Below, piece after piece: positions 26,699 to 34,597 of a stretch of DNA of 37,347 nt (the stretch's first letter is position 1; every line of letters starts with the position of its first letter). This DNA comes from Bacteroidaceae bacterium (GTDB lineage Bacteria; Bacteroidota; Bacteroidia; Bacteroidales; Bacteroidaceae), in NCBI GenBank assembly GCA_017556585.1, contig JAFYMP010000001.1, positions 1 to 37,347 on the forward strand, read 5' to 3'. The position numbers were made by a program, and so were the translations under genes. Under the pieces are notes generated by a model. It was not told where the DNA came from and did no database searches. It saw nothing but the letters and a program-made list of their open reading frames with translations.

Positions 26699-28546
26699 TT
26701 AATTTTTAATCTTGTACTTTTGTTTGGGATGGTTTGGTGTACCAGGGTATAGCATTTCTATGGTTTTTTCTTTTAACATACGCGGAATAATGTGGTTGCG
26801 AAGATATTTATAATTTTTACCAACACGTAAGGCAATGTCTTCTAATGAAATCCATTCTCTGCAAACTACTCTTATTAATTCATTCATTTGTTGATTAGAC
26901 AGTCTCTTTTTTGATGAGGTTGCCACATTATTCTCCGAGGTTGCCACATTATTCTCCGAGGTTGCCACATTACTTCCCAAGCTTGCCATATTAGTTCCTG
27001 GGCTTGTTATAGAGAATAAGTTATTGCTACTCTTCTCAGGAAGATAATATTTCATACCTCTGCCATATCCTTGAGAAACGAGTAGTCCATTTTGACACAT
27101 ACGTTTCAACAACTCAGATATTTGTCCTTTATGTAAATTAAGAGAATAACGTAATCTTTCATTTGTAACACTACCTTCATCACATGTTAAAGCTAAAACA
27201 GAAAAGACTTCATGCTCAAAATTATTTGTTATGCTTCCAAACTTTTCCTCTAATTTTAATTTTACATTCTCTGAAAGTAAAGATTCCATTGGCATAATCA
27301 GCTCAACTTTATCAGGTTTTTGATGTTCATCTAACATTGGTGCTCTCCAGTTGGATTCTTTCCAACCTTTTAAGATTTTGTCTGTACCACTTCCAGCCTT
27401 TTCTGCTACACCTAACATTGAAAACATTTTCTGTAGCGATTTATTGCGGCATACACTTTCACCTCCAGAATAATATTGTTCTTTTGAAACCAACATAGTA
27501 CCGGGATTTGAAAACACAAAAGCATTTGTATTGTGCTTAACAACAAGCGAAGCATCTTCTGTATAATCGGCATGCACACATAGATTAATTAGAGCTTCTC
27601 TGACAGCTATATGAGCTGGTGTTTCATCCTTGCGAGTGTTACCTTCCAACTTAAAAGGTTTAGGCAAAACCGATTGTAATCTTGGTAAAACTCTCTGATA
27701 AAAGTTAAATAAGTTGGCCTCCCAAGTACCATCTGCACATATTCGGTTTGTCCATCTCACGTTTTCATCTTCAGTGAGATGTTCACGATAGTCAGGGAAA
27801 AAGTTTGGAGTACATTCAGGATCTGTAATAGATTCGTTTTTGCCAAACATAAGTAATCCTGCAACAGTAAAACCTTCTTCACCTGTATCTCTGTCTTTAC
27901 GGTATCCACCAAGTTTTTTTAGTAAATCCAATTCATTGAGTGTCAGCCACGGGTGATCAGGGGAAGAAATACTAAATTTTTGGCGATATGCTTGGATTGT
28001 CTCCTTATCAATATCATCCATCGTATAATTCTTCAGTATGCGACTATCAGCTGGATGCTTTTCATCCGCATCTGAATACATTCGTATTACTTCTTTTCGT
28101 GTACATAGGTAATCACCTTCAAAATTACGTTTGTAGGTACCATTGTAAGGATCTGTAGCTTTGAATATAGGACGTTGTTCTTTGTTGGCTCTTGGTACAA
28201 AGAAGAGCAAAAACTTATATCCTTTATATTCGGCATCTAGCACATTGTTCTCATTCATTAGATTGCAACTGATGGTAGAACGATTGTTTACATTGTTCCA
28301 AAAATCTTTTTTGTACTTTTCTATTTGTTCGTCTGAAAGTCCATTAAGTAAAAATTTACCATCGGTTTCTTTTACCCCAAACACGATAGTGCCACCATTT
28401 GTGTTGGCAAAAGCAGAATAGGTGTTCCAAAAACTACCTGGAAAACCACCTGCTGCACTTTTAAATTCTATATCATCACACTCTGTTTGATTAAGAAGTG
28501 TATCTAGATAATCATTAAAATCCTGTATGTTCCTAACTTCTATCAT
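26699..28546 (-). CDS. AlbA_2 (Schlafen-type) DNA-binding and GHKL ATPase-like regulator
   Basis: This 615-residue protein has an N-terminal AlbA_2 domain (about 18-150), recognised from DDIEFKSAAGGFPGSFWNT followed by AFANTNGGTIVFGVKE. A central ATP-binding domain of the HATPase_c_4 type follows (about 310-400), with PAHIAVREALINLCVHADY, FSNPGTM and KAGSGTDKI. The C-terminal part holds two winged-helix-like segments (about 440-500 and 555-605). Between them lies a Ser/Asn-rich linker with a 7-residue repeat (NVATSEN). Such proteins are scattered accessory genes usually annotated as putative transcriptional regulators; some occur in defence or mobile contexts. It stands alone between tRNA-Leu and a repeat-rich gap, which suggests horizontal gain. 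The target and signal are unknown. Confidence 0.85.
   Translation of the reverse strand: MIEVRNIQDFNDYLDTLLNQTECDDIEFKSAAGGFPGSFWNTYSAFANTNGGTIVFGVKETDGKFLLNGLSDEQIEKYKKDFWNNVNNRSTISCNLMNENNVLDAEYKGYKFLLFFVPRANKEQRPIFKATDPYNGTYKRNFEGDYLCTRKEVIRMYSDADEKHPADSRILKNYTMDDIDKETIQAYRQKFSISSPDHPWLTLNELDLLKKLGGYRKDRDTGEEGFTVAGLLMFGKNESITDPECTPNFFPDYREHLTEDENVRWTNRICADGTWEANLFNFYQRVLPRLQSVLPKPFKLEGNTRKDETPAHIAVREALINLCVHADYTEDASLVVKHNTNAFVFSNPGTMLVSKEQYYSGGESVCRNKSLQKMFSMLGVAEKAGSGTDKILKGWKESNWRAPMLDEHQKPDKVELIMPMESLLSENVKLKLEEKFGSITNNFEHEVFSVLALTCDEGSVTNERLRYSLNLHKGQISELLKRMCQNGLLVSQGYGRGMKYYLPEKSSNNLFSITSPGTNMASLGSNVATSENNVATSENNVATSSKKRLSNQQMNELIRVVCREWISLEDIALRVGKNYKYLRNHIIPRMLKEKTIEMLYPGTPNHPKQKYKIKN
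26916..26999 (-). repeat. In-frame 21-bp tandem repeat inside the AlbA_2/ATPase gene
   Basis: Units begin at 26916, 26937, 26958 and 26979. The first two are identical, the third has changes near its end and the fourth is diverged. On the coding strand each unit gives seven residues of the SNVATSE/NNVATSE type. Because the unit is a multiple of three, copy-number change would alter linker length without a frameshift. Confidence 0.85.
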
Positions 28547-28815
28547 AAATAGGTATTTTTTTTAGTAAAACCCTCATCGAAGTGATGTCATAGTACTTCA
28601 ATAATACTTCGTCTTCTTGAAGGAGTGATTTTTATGTATAGTCGCCTACGATGACGATGATTTGATAGTTCTTCTACCTGTCTTATTCTTTAAACCATAG
28701 CGAAGCACTTCCAAACTAGTGTCTTTCATCTTTACCGTCATTTATTGTATCAAACGCAAGTTTAGTAATTATTTATTAAACAAAAAACAAGTATGAGTAT
28801 TATTTTTATTAAATT
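28547..28815. other. Non-coding stretch upstream of the AlbA_2/ATPase gene
   Basis: No supported gene is present. A weak inverted repeat (CTTCAA at 28596-28601, TTGAAG at 28617-28622) and a 31-codon minus-strand open frame (28646-28741) are the only structures I see. I find no TAnnTTTG box for the minus-strand gene starting at 28546. Confidence 0.5.
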
Positions 28816-28877
28816 AAAAAATAAGCCTACTTTCACTATCTTTAAATAAGATAGGATGCGCCTCGGGAGAAAAAACT

Positions 28878-28900
28878 AAACGCGCAGCGTTTGTTTTTTT
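28878..28900 (+). terminator. Terminator-like hairpin in repeat copy 1 (repeated 144 bases later)
   Basis: A 6-bp stem AAACGC/GCGTTT with a 3-base loop is followed by G and seven T residues. An identical element lies at 29022-29044. Both precede the promoter of the esterase operon, so they could insulate it from upstream transcription. Confidence 0.5.
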
Positions 28901-29144
28901 ATTATGCTTCGTTCATCCGAAGTTTAGTAGCAAGCTACCACTTCGTCTTCACTCACCATAAAAAATAAGCCCGCTTTCACTATCTTTAAATAATATAGGA
29001 TACGCCTCGGGAGAAAAAACTAAACGCGCAGCGTTTGTTTTTTTATTATGCTTCGTTCATCCGAAGTTTAGTAGCAAGCTACCACTTCGTCTTCACTCGT
29101 CATAAAAAATAAGCCCGCTTATTTTTTCTCCGCTCGGCTTTCAC

Positions 29145-29152
29145 TATCTTTG
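29145..29152 (+). promoter_or_regulatory. -7 box for the carboxylesterase operon
   Basis: TATCTTTG is a full TAnnTTTG match, 23 bases before the ATG at 29175. The equivalent positions in the two full repeat copies read TATCTTTA (28837-28844 and 28981-28988), which lacks the final G. Confidence 0.65.
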
Positions 29153-29174
29153 TCCCACATATAAAATATCTGAT

Positions 29175-30734
29175 ATGAAGAGAATTGCGTTTTTATTGTG
29201 TTCGTTGATGCTGGCAGTATCAGTTTGCGGACAGCAAGCCGATGATATGGTAGTGCAGACAGCATCGGGTAAAGTAAGAGGTTTTAATCAGGATGGTTCA
29301 ATAGCCTTCCTAGGTATTCCATACGCTAAAGTAGAACGATTTATGCCACCACTGCCTGTAGATAGTTGGGATGGTGTTCGCGATTGCAATAAGTGGGGAC
29401 CTCAGGTGATGCAACAGACAAACGGTCCACTGCCGGAAGAAAAGATGTCTGAAAAGAATTCCTGCGTACTGAATGTTTGGACTACCGATACAAAAGCAAA
29501 CAAACCTGTTATGCTGTGGATACATGGTGGTGGTTTCGATTCAGGCACATCGGAATGGAGTCCGGGTATGAAACTGGCTCAGAAAGATGTGGTTGTGGTT
29601 AGTCTGAACCATCGATTGAATATCCTTGGCTTCCTGGATTTGTCTGAGGTATCGGAAAAATACAAATATTCCGGAAATGTGGGAATGATGGATATTGTTG
29701 CTGCATTGGAATGGATTCAGACTAATATCAAAAACTTTGGCGGTAACCCAAATAACGTTACCATCTTTGGTGAATCGGGTGGTGGCGGAAAGGTAGGTAC
29801 ACTAATGTGTATGCCATCAGCAAAAGGCCTTTTCCACAAAGCAATCATTATGAGCGGTACCATACTGAACGTAAACACAAACCAAATGAGCAAAGAGTTG
29901 GGTAAGGCAGTTCTCAAAGAGCTGGGAATATCTGAAAACGATATAGACAGGATAAATGATGTATCATATCAGGAACTGTATAGTGCTGGCCAGAGAGCTT
30001 TGGCAGCAAGCGTAGGAACACGCAGACCGGGTACTCCAATGATGTGGGGATTCGGTCCAACCCCTGATGGTGAAGTGCTTCTTCAGCAGCCATTCCAGCC
30101 CGGTTTTGCAGAATTGTCAACAGACATTCCTTTGCTGATTGGTACAACATTCAATGAATTACAACGCCTGCAATACAACCGCAATATTACTCTGGAACAG
30201 GCAAAAACAGAATTGCAGAGAACCTTTGGCGATGAAACAGATGCCTATATAGATGCATTTGCAGAAGCATATCCGGACTATACTCCGCAAGATCTGTTAA
30301 GTATAGACTGGCTGTTCCGTCCAAAGACCATAATTACAGCCGATTATGTGGCAGAAAGCAGAAAAGCAAAGACATATACCTATATGTTTACATGGCGTTC
30401 ACCAAGCAATAAAGGTTCTGTTCACGGAAACGAATTGAACTTCTGTTTTAACACCTTGGAACGTGCCGGAAATGAGCTTCCGCAACCAACGGAGCAGGAT
30501 TTTAAACTTGCAGACATTATGAGCAGTGTTTGGGCGCAGTTTGCTAAGACTGGTAATCCAAATATCAAGCAACTTCCTAAATGGAAAGCATACACCGCAG
30601 AGAATGGTGAAATGATGATATTCGATTACAACTGCGTAATACGTAATAATCCGGACAGAAAGTTAGAAGAGATAATAGACAGACATTGTTTCAAACAGCT
30701 TGATGAATTCCGTAAGAAACAGGCAGAAAAGTAG
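29175..30734 (+). CDS. Secreted carboxylesterase, type B (alpha/beta hydrolase)
   Basis: This 519-residue exported enzyme begins with a signal peptide (MKRIAFLLCSLMLAVSVCGQ). The Cys at about 18 is not in an ideal lipobox, so I favour a soluble periplasmic or secreted form. The type B esterase motifs are in order: GIPYAK near 50, the oxyanion-hole LWIHGGGFDSG near 115, nucleophile Ser201 in GESGGGG (the usual form is GESAGG), acid Glu328 in TFNEL, and His417 in VHGNEL. The catalytic triad therefore looks complete. The family cleaves carboxylic esters, including xenobiotic and plant-wall esters, and the substrate cannot be deduced. It heads an operon with the DUF3108, methyltransferase and adenosyltransferase genes. 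Confidence 0.93.
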   Translation: MKRIAFLLCSLMLAVSVCGQQADDMVVQTASGKVRGFNQDGSIAFLGIPYAKVERFMPPLPVDSWDGVRDCNKWGPQVMQQTNGPLPEEKMSEKNSCVLNVWTTDTKANKPVMLWIHGGGFDSGTSEWSPGMKLAQKDVVVVSLNHRLNILGFLDLSEVSEKYKYSGNVGMMDIVAALEWIQTNIKNFGGNPNNVTIFGESGGGGKVGTLMCMPSAKGLFHKAIIMSGTILNVNTNQMSKELGKAVLKELGISENDIDRINDVSYQELYSAGQRALAASVGTRRPGTPMMWGFGPTPDGEVLLQQPFQPGFAELSTDIPLLIGTTFNELQRLQYNRNITLEQAKTELQRTFGDETDAYIDAFAEAYPDYTPQDLLSIDWLFRPKTIITADYVAESRKAKTYTYMFTWRSPSNKGSVHGNELNFCFNTLERAGNELPQPTEQDFKLADIMSSVWAQFAKTGNPNIKQLPKWKAYTAENGEMMIFDYNCVIRNNPDRKLEEIIDRHCFKQLDEFRKKQAEK

Positions 30735-30749
30735 TATCAAATTCATTCG

Positions 30750-31484
30750 ATGAAAAGGGTAAAAACTGTCATATTGTGTGGTTTGTTATCAACTTTGATG
30801 TTGCAAGCAGAAACACTCAATTATAATCTGTACGTATCTGCAGGTTTTGTAAGTGTGCGCGTAGGCGAAAGTTCGCTTACAGAAACTCCATCCACATACA
30901 ACGGAACAGATTGTATTCGTACAGAAATGACATTATCCACAGGTAAATATGCCGATAAACTCTTTTCGTTGAGAGATACAATGATATCTTACAATTCCTA
31001 TAACGGACATAGTCTGTTTTACCAAAAATCGACAAATGAAAACAGCAGGCACGATGTAGAAACTGCCGTTTTTACTCGCGATTTGAATACATATAGCGTA
31101 AATTTGCAAGCAAAGTCGTATGACGGAACCATATTGGGCAGTGGTTTTGAAAACAGTTCGGAACGCATTTATGATATGCTAAGTATGCTTTCTTATGCAC
31201 GCAGCTTGAACTCCGATGGTATAGATGTGGGCCATACGGTTACTCTGCCCATGGTAAATGGAACGCAAGTGGTAAGGCAGTACATAGTCTATGAGGGCAA
31301 TAAAAGTGTAAAGGCCGATAATGGTACTACATACAATTGTTTGGTTCTGTCTATACGCGATAAGAAGTATGGCGAAGAGAGAGAGACTTTAAAAGCATAC
31401 GTTACTGCCGGTAAAGAGCATCTTCCCATACAACTGAATATAAAATTAGGTGTAGGATATATTAAGGCATTATACAGAGAATGA
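30750..31484 (+). CDS. DUF3108 periplasmic protein
   Basis: This 244-residue exported protein has a signal peptide cleaved near LMLQA-ETLNY. The body is mostly predicted beta strand, with YVSAGFVSVRVGESSL, DTMISYNSYNG and a final AYVTAGKEHLPIQLNIKLGVGYIKALY, the pattern of DUF3108, where the end fits a lipid- or hydrophobic-ligand-binding fold. Function is unknown. It starts 15 bases after the esterase gene and overlaps the methyltransferase start as ATGA, so the products are probably made together. Family assignment rests on my recognition of the pattern. Confidence 0.8.
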   Translation: MKRVKTVILCGLLSTLMLQAETLNYNLYVSAGFVSVRVGESSLTETPSTYNGTDCIRTEMTLSTGKYADKLFSLRDTMISYNSYNGHSLFYQKSTNENSRHDVETAVFTRDLNTYSVNLQAKSYDGTILGSGFENSSERIYDMLSMLSYARSLNSDGIDVGHTVTLPMVNGTQVVRQYIVYEGNKSVKADNGTTYNCLVLSIRDKKYGEERETLKAYVTAGKEHLPIQLNIKLGVGYIKALYRE

Positions 31485-32137
31485 AATTAACAAGAAACAG
31501 ATTCCTGACAGCTCGCGGATTTGGGGTACATTCACCTTGGGCATATAACTTTATTGTAGATGTGCTGGGTGAAAAGCATCCCTATTATGCCTACGAAGAT
31601 CTGTATGACTTCTGGCAATCTGCACCGCAGCAGTTGCCTCAGTTAAACGAAAAGGCAGATCAGATGCTGTTTCGCATAGTCAATCATCTGCTTCCGCTTA
31701 CCATTGTTGAAATAGGTACAGGAGCCGGTGTTACAGCGGGTTATCTGGCATCGGTATCGACAGACATAGATGTTATCAGCATAGACAGTAATCATCCGTT
31801 TACAGAGGCTGTTAAGCAGAATCTCTCTATCTTTGGCAATGTATCTTATCAGGTGGGTAACCAAATGGAGCTGTTAAGAGCGGTTCTTAAAGAGAATAAC
31901 GGTAAAACGCTGTTTCATATAGCCCACACAGCCCATTATGCCGATATTTGCGAACTGTTGTTGCAGAATGCTGTGCCCGATACTGCTATTGTGGTGCAGG
32001 GGTTAAACAACACCCTTATATACAAATGGTGGGCAAACATCATAAAAGATGATAGGGTAGGCGAAACTTACGAAACCAAGACTACCGGAATCTTGCTGTT
32101 CGATAAAAAGAAATACAAACAACACTACAGAATATGA
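31481..32137 (+). CDS. Class I SAM-dependent methyltransferase-like protein
   Basis: This 218-residue cytoplasmic protein has a Rossmann-type SAM-binding motif, VEIGTGAGVTAGYLAS near residue 76, followed by VISIDSNHPF, where the acidic residue would hold the ribose of SAM. The N-terminal RGFGVHSPWAYNFIVDVL is a conserved opening of a Bacteroidota methyltransferase group. No substrate motif is visible. It is coupled by four-base overlaps to both the DUF3108 gene before it and the adenosyltransferase gene after it. Confidence 0.8.
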   Translation: MKLTRNRFLTARGFGVHSPWAYNFIVDVLGEKHPYYAYEDLYDFWQSAPQQLPQLNEKADQMLFRIVNHLLPLTIVEIGTGAGVTAGYLASVSTDIDVISIDSNHPFTEAVKQNLSIFGNVSYQVGNQMELLRAVLKENNGKTLFHIAHTAHYADICELLLQNAVPDTAIVVQGLNNTLIYKWWANIIKDDRVGETYETKTTGILLFDKKKYKQHYRI

Positions 32138-32685
32138 GTAAGATATATACTTGTACAGGCGATAAGGGTACTACATCGTTAGTGGGAGGTCAGCGAGTAA
32201 GTAAAGACAATCCGCGTCTGGAGGCATACGGAACAATAGATGAACTGAACTCTTTTATAGGAGTTGTAGCTTCAAAAATAGCAGATAAAACTGAAATAGA
32301 GACACCAGAAAACATCCGATGGATTCAGGGAATGTTGTTTAATATAGGTGGTCTGCTTGCAACCGACACTACTACAACCAAACTGCCTGAATCTTGCTAT
32401 GTTCAGAAAGATGATATTAGCAAACTGGAGAAAATGATTGATTTGGCTCAGGAATCTCTTCCGGTGCAGAGAACGTTTATTCTGCCCGGAGGTACAGAGG
32501 CAGCATCTTTTTCTCATGTAGCAAGAACTGTCTGTCGCAGAGCAGAAAGGTTGATAGTAACTCTACAGAGTAGCATAGAACTACCGGAGGAAATTATTGT
32601 TTTTATAAATCGTTTGTCGGATTATCTTTTTGTTCTTGCCCGCAGAATAAATTATTTCAGCGGAACAGAAGAAATTTCCTGGTAA
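32134..32685 (+). CDS. Cob(I)alamin adenosyltransferase, PduO type
   Basis: This 183-residue enzyme transfers the adenosyl group of ATP to reduced corrinoid, giving adenosylcobalamin. The N-terminal YTCTGDKGTTSLVGG binds ATP phosphates, AYGTIDELNSFIG follows near residue 31, and RTFILPGGTEAASFSHVAR with TVCRRAER near 115-140 supplies the ATP-binding and trimer-contact residues. Length matches the PduO/MMAB family. It ends the esterase operon. In Bacteroidales the product would serve methylmalonyl-CoA mutase in the succinate-propionate route, which is inference here. Confidence 0.93.
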   Translation: MSKIYTCTGDKGTTSLVGGQRVSKDNPRLEAYGTIDELNSFIGVVASKIADKTEIETPENIRWIQGMLFNIGGLLATDTTTTKLPESCYVQKDDISKLEKMIDLAQESLPVQRTFILPGGTEAASFSHVARTVCRRAERLIVTLQSSIELPEEIIVFINRLSDYLFVLARRINYFSGTEEISW

Positions 32686-32689
32686 ACTA

Positions 32690-32718
32690 TTGTTAAGTCA
32701 CTATTTTTTATACTTTTG
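32690..32718 (+). promoter_or_regulatory. Promoter of the DUF2795 gene
   Basis: TTG at 32690-32692 and TACTTTTG at 32711-32718 match the -33 and -7 elements with 18 bases between, 40 bases before the ATG. Confidence 0.6.
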
Positions 32719-32757
32719 CACCCCGTAAAAAATATTTAGAATTATAATACTTTTAAT

Positions 32758-32979
32758 ATGTATTGGACATTAGAATTGGCATCAAAATTGGAAGACGCAC
32801 CTTGGCCAGCAACCAAGGATGAACTTATTGACTATGCAGTACGTTCAGGAGCGCCATTAGAGGTTATCGAGAACCTGCAGGAGATTGAAGACGAAGGTGA
32901 TGTGTATGAGAGCATAGAGGATATCTGGCCCGATTACCCATCAAAAGAAGATTTCTTTTTTAACGAAGATGAATATTGA
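32758..32979 (+). CDS. Small acidic DUF2795 protein
   Basis: This 73-residue cytoplasmic protein is strongly acidic. The pattern WPATKDELIDYAVRSGAPLE followed by VIENLQEI and a Glu/Asp-rich tail fits DUF2795, a small helical domain in which TK-x-EL begins a conserved helix. Function is unknown. It has its own promoter and a strong terminator, so it is expressed as a single gene. The compact gene and clean signals suggest a well-expressed conserved protein. Confidence 0.85.
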   Translation: MYWTLELASKLEDAPWPATKDELIDYAVRSGAPLEVIENLQEIEDEGDVYESIEDIWPDYPSKEDFFFNEDEY

Positions 32980-33009
32980 TTAAGTTATAGAGCTTAAATA
33001 ACTAAATAT

Positions 33010-33053
33010 CAGCGGGATAAACAAAATATTTTGTTTGTCCCGCTGGTGTTTTA
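33010..33053 (+). terminator. Terminator of the DUF2795 gene
   Basis: CAGCGGGA (33010-33017) pairs with TCCCGCTG (33038-33045), and the interior 33019-33036 is a further palindrome, giving a long stem with one mismatch. A T-rich stretch follows. Confidence 0.8.
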
Positions 33054-33110
33054 TCTACACTGTAGTTGCAGAAACATTTTGGAAAACTCAATATTTTAGT
33101 CTGTTTATAG

Positions 33111-33118
33111 TATTTTTG
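33111..33118 (+). promoter_or_regulatory. -7 box for the acyltransferase gene
   Basis: TATTTTTG matches TAnnTTTG, 65 bases before the ATG at 33183. No clear -33 element stands at the right distance. Confidence 0.45.
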
Positions 33119-33182
33119 TGTCTGTATAATGGTGTAATATAAGCAAACAGAATGCTTTACGTAAACAAAAAGGTATAAGAAG

Positions 33183-34292
33183 ATGAAGGAAAGAGTAGTT
33201 TTTATTGATTACATTAGGGTGATAGCATGTTTCATGGTGATGATGGTTCATGTGACAGAAATGTTTTATGTTTTTGATACCAGCGGAGCGGGCGAAAATA
33301 TGGTTTATATAACAACAGATGCCAACAGGTTCTGGATGGCATTCTGGAATGGTGCTGTTTCCAGAATATGTGTACCATTGTTTATGATAGCCTCTGCTTT
33401 TCTATTAGCACCATTAAGCAAAGAGACATCAATGTTGCAGTTCTATAAGAAGAGATTTCTGCGTATAGGCCCTCCGTTGATAATCTTTATGATCCTATAC
33501 AGCATATTACCATCTCTTTTAGGACAAGTTAGCTGGGAGCAGGGTTTGAATGCATTGATTCATATTCCATTGAATTTCCCGGAGAATGCAGGCCATCTGT
33601 GGTTTATGTATCCATTGATATCACTCTATCTTATTATTCCTATTATCTCTCCATGGCTTGAAAGGGCATCGGCAAAAGATGAAATGGTTTTTCTGTCAAT
33701 TTTTGCTATAACCACATTTATTCCGTTTATACATAAACTCACACCTAATACATACATCTTTGGCGAATGTTGGTGGAACAATTTCAATATGTTCTGGTAT
33801 TGTTCCGGATATATAGGCTATCTGGTTATGGCTCACTACATTCAAAATCACCTAAAGTGGAGCATAAAGAAGAGATTGATAATTGGTGGATTATGTCTGC
33901 TTGCGGGATGTAGCTATACCTTCTATTCTCATTATAGTATGACTAAGGTTGGTGTGCCATTGTCATTGCCACTTATAGAGTATGCCTGGGAATTCTGTAC
34001 ACCAAATCTACTTGTCTCATCTTTTGGTGCATTTACAATGTTTACCTGTATAAAAAAGCCAAAGACTCCGCTTGTTGTTGCAGATATAAGCAAACTTTCG
34101 TTTGGAATGTATCTTATGCATATGTTCTATCTGGTTCCTATAACGCAATTCTTTATAAATGGCGATACTGCAAATCCCATACTCCCTGTATGGTTAATAA
34201 TTCCTTTGGCTACATTGCTATGCTACGTGTGTTGTTACATTACAAGCAAACTGATATCATATTTGCCGGGTAGCAAATATTTGATTGGATAG
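33183..34292 (+). CDS. Acyltransferase 3 family membrane protein
   Basis: This 369-residue membrane protein has about ten hydrophobic helices. It opens with FIDYIRVIACFMVMMVHV, the usual acyltransferase 3 start with a conserved Arg and His in the first helix, and then RFLRIGPPLIIF and GHLWFMYPLISLYLI, also typical. Family members O-acetylate or O-succinylate sugars of lipopolysaccharide, capsule or other exported glycans; the acceptor here is unknown. There is no SGNH domain at the C-terminus, so transfer to the final acceptor would depend on the membrane domain alone. It is a single gene, convergent with the DUF4491 gene 10 bases away. Confidence 0.88.
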   Translation: MKERVVFIDYIRVIACFMVMMVHVTEMFYVFDTSGAGENMVYITTDANRFWMAFWNGAVSRICVPLFMIASAFLLAPLSKETSMLQFYKKRFLRIGPPLIIFMILYSILPSLLGQVSWEQGLNALIHIPLNFPENAGHLWFMYPLISLYLIIPIISPWLERASAKDEMVFLSIFAITTFIPFIHKLTPNTYIFGECWWNNFNMFWYCSGYIGYLVMAHYIQNHLKWSIKKRLIIGGLCLLAGCSYTFYSHYSMTKVGVPLSLPLIEYAWEFCTPNLLVSSFGAFTMFTCIKKPKTPLVVADISKLSFGMYLMHMFYLVPITQFFINGDTANPILPVWLIIPLATLLCYVCCYITSKLISYLPGSKYLIG

Positions 34293-34302
34293 TTGTGCTG
34301 TT

Positions 34303-34590
34303 TCACACTTTTTTGCGGGGGTTCTTTGGAAACCAGCCGCGTTCTACGCGTTTTTCCTGTTCGTAGAGTTCCAGTATAGACCAGAACGATGAAAAAGATG
34401 TAACACCCATAACTGCAGAAACGGTTATGTTTTCTATAAGCAGTGACAATATGCCGAACGCTATACCGGCAATGGCAAACATCCACCAGCATCTTTTACC
34501 AAGGTAATATTCTGCTTTTATTACTATGGGGTGAAAAAGGCCAATAACAAGAAATGTTAGCAAGCCAACAATAATTCCATTATAATTCAT
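34303..34590 (-). CDS. DUF4491 small membrane protein
   Basis: This 95-residue protein has three hydrophobic segments (about 5-23, 35-52 and 57-72) and ends in a basic tail (EKRVERGWFPKNPRKKV). The opening NGIIVGLLTFLVIGLFHPIVIKAEYY is the hallmark of DUF4491, a Bacteroidota and Firmicutes family of unknown function. The start is 7 bases after the lipoprotein gene, so it is the last gene of the pyrE-argH operon. A shifted-frame open reading frame at 34235-34492 overlaps it and is not credible. Confidence 0.85.
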   Translation of the reverse strand: MNYNGIIVGLLTFLVIGLFHPIVIKAEYYLGKRCWWMFAIAGIAFGILSLLIENITVSAVMGVTSFSSFWSILELYEQEKRVERGWFPKNPRKKV

Positions 34591-34597
34591 ATATGCT

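Larger units (their letters stand above)
28816..29174. repeat. 144-bp tandem repeat, two full copies plus a partial promoter-bearing copy
   Basis: Copy 1 runs 28816-28959 and copy 2 runs 28960-29103, nearly identical. A third copy starts at 29104, keeps the first 17 bases, gains 20 bases, then returns to TCACTATCTTTG and leads into the next gene. Each full unit can form three hairpins: AAACGC/GCGTTT followed by seven T residues (28878-28900, again at 29022-29044), CTTCG/CGAAG (28907-28922) and GTAGC/GCTAC (28927-28938). No open frame of useful length crosses the repeat. Confidence 0.9.

Noticed and set aside
26916-26999. CRISPR-like array
   Set aside because: Units are contiguous without spacers, are in frame in a coding region and no cas genes are nearby.
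28816-29174. Insertion sequence or transposon end
   Set aside because: No transposase, no terminal inverted repeats and no target duplication were seen; the structure is a simple head-to-tail repeat.
29175-29240. Lipoprotein signal on the carboxylesterase
   Set aside because: The Cys near residue 18 is preceded by Val-Ser-Val, which is a poor lipobox; an ordinary signal peptide is more likely.
34235-34492. Minus-strand 85-codon frame overlapping the DUF4491 gene
   Set aside because: It is out of frame with DUF4491, crosses the acyltransferase end and has no family pattern.
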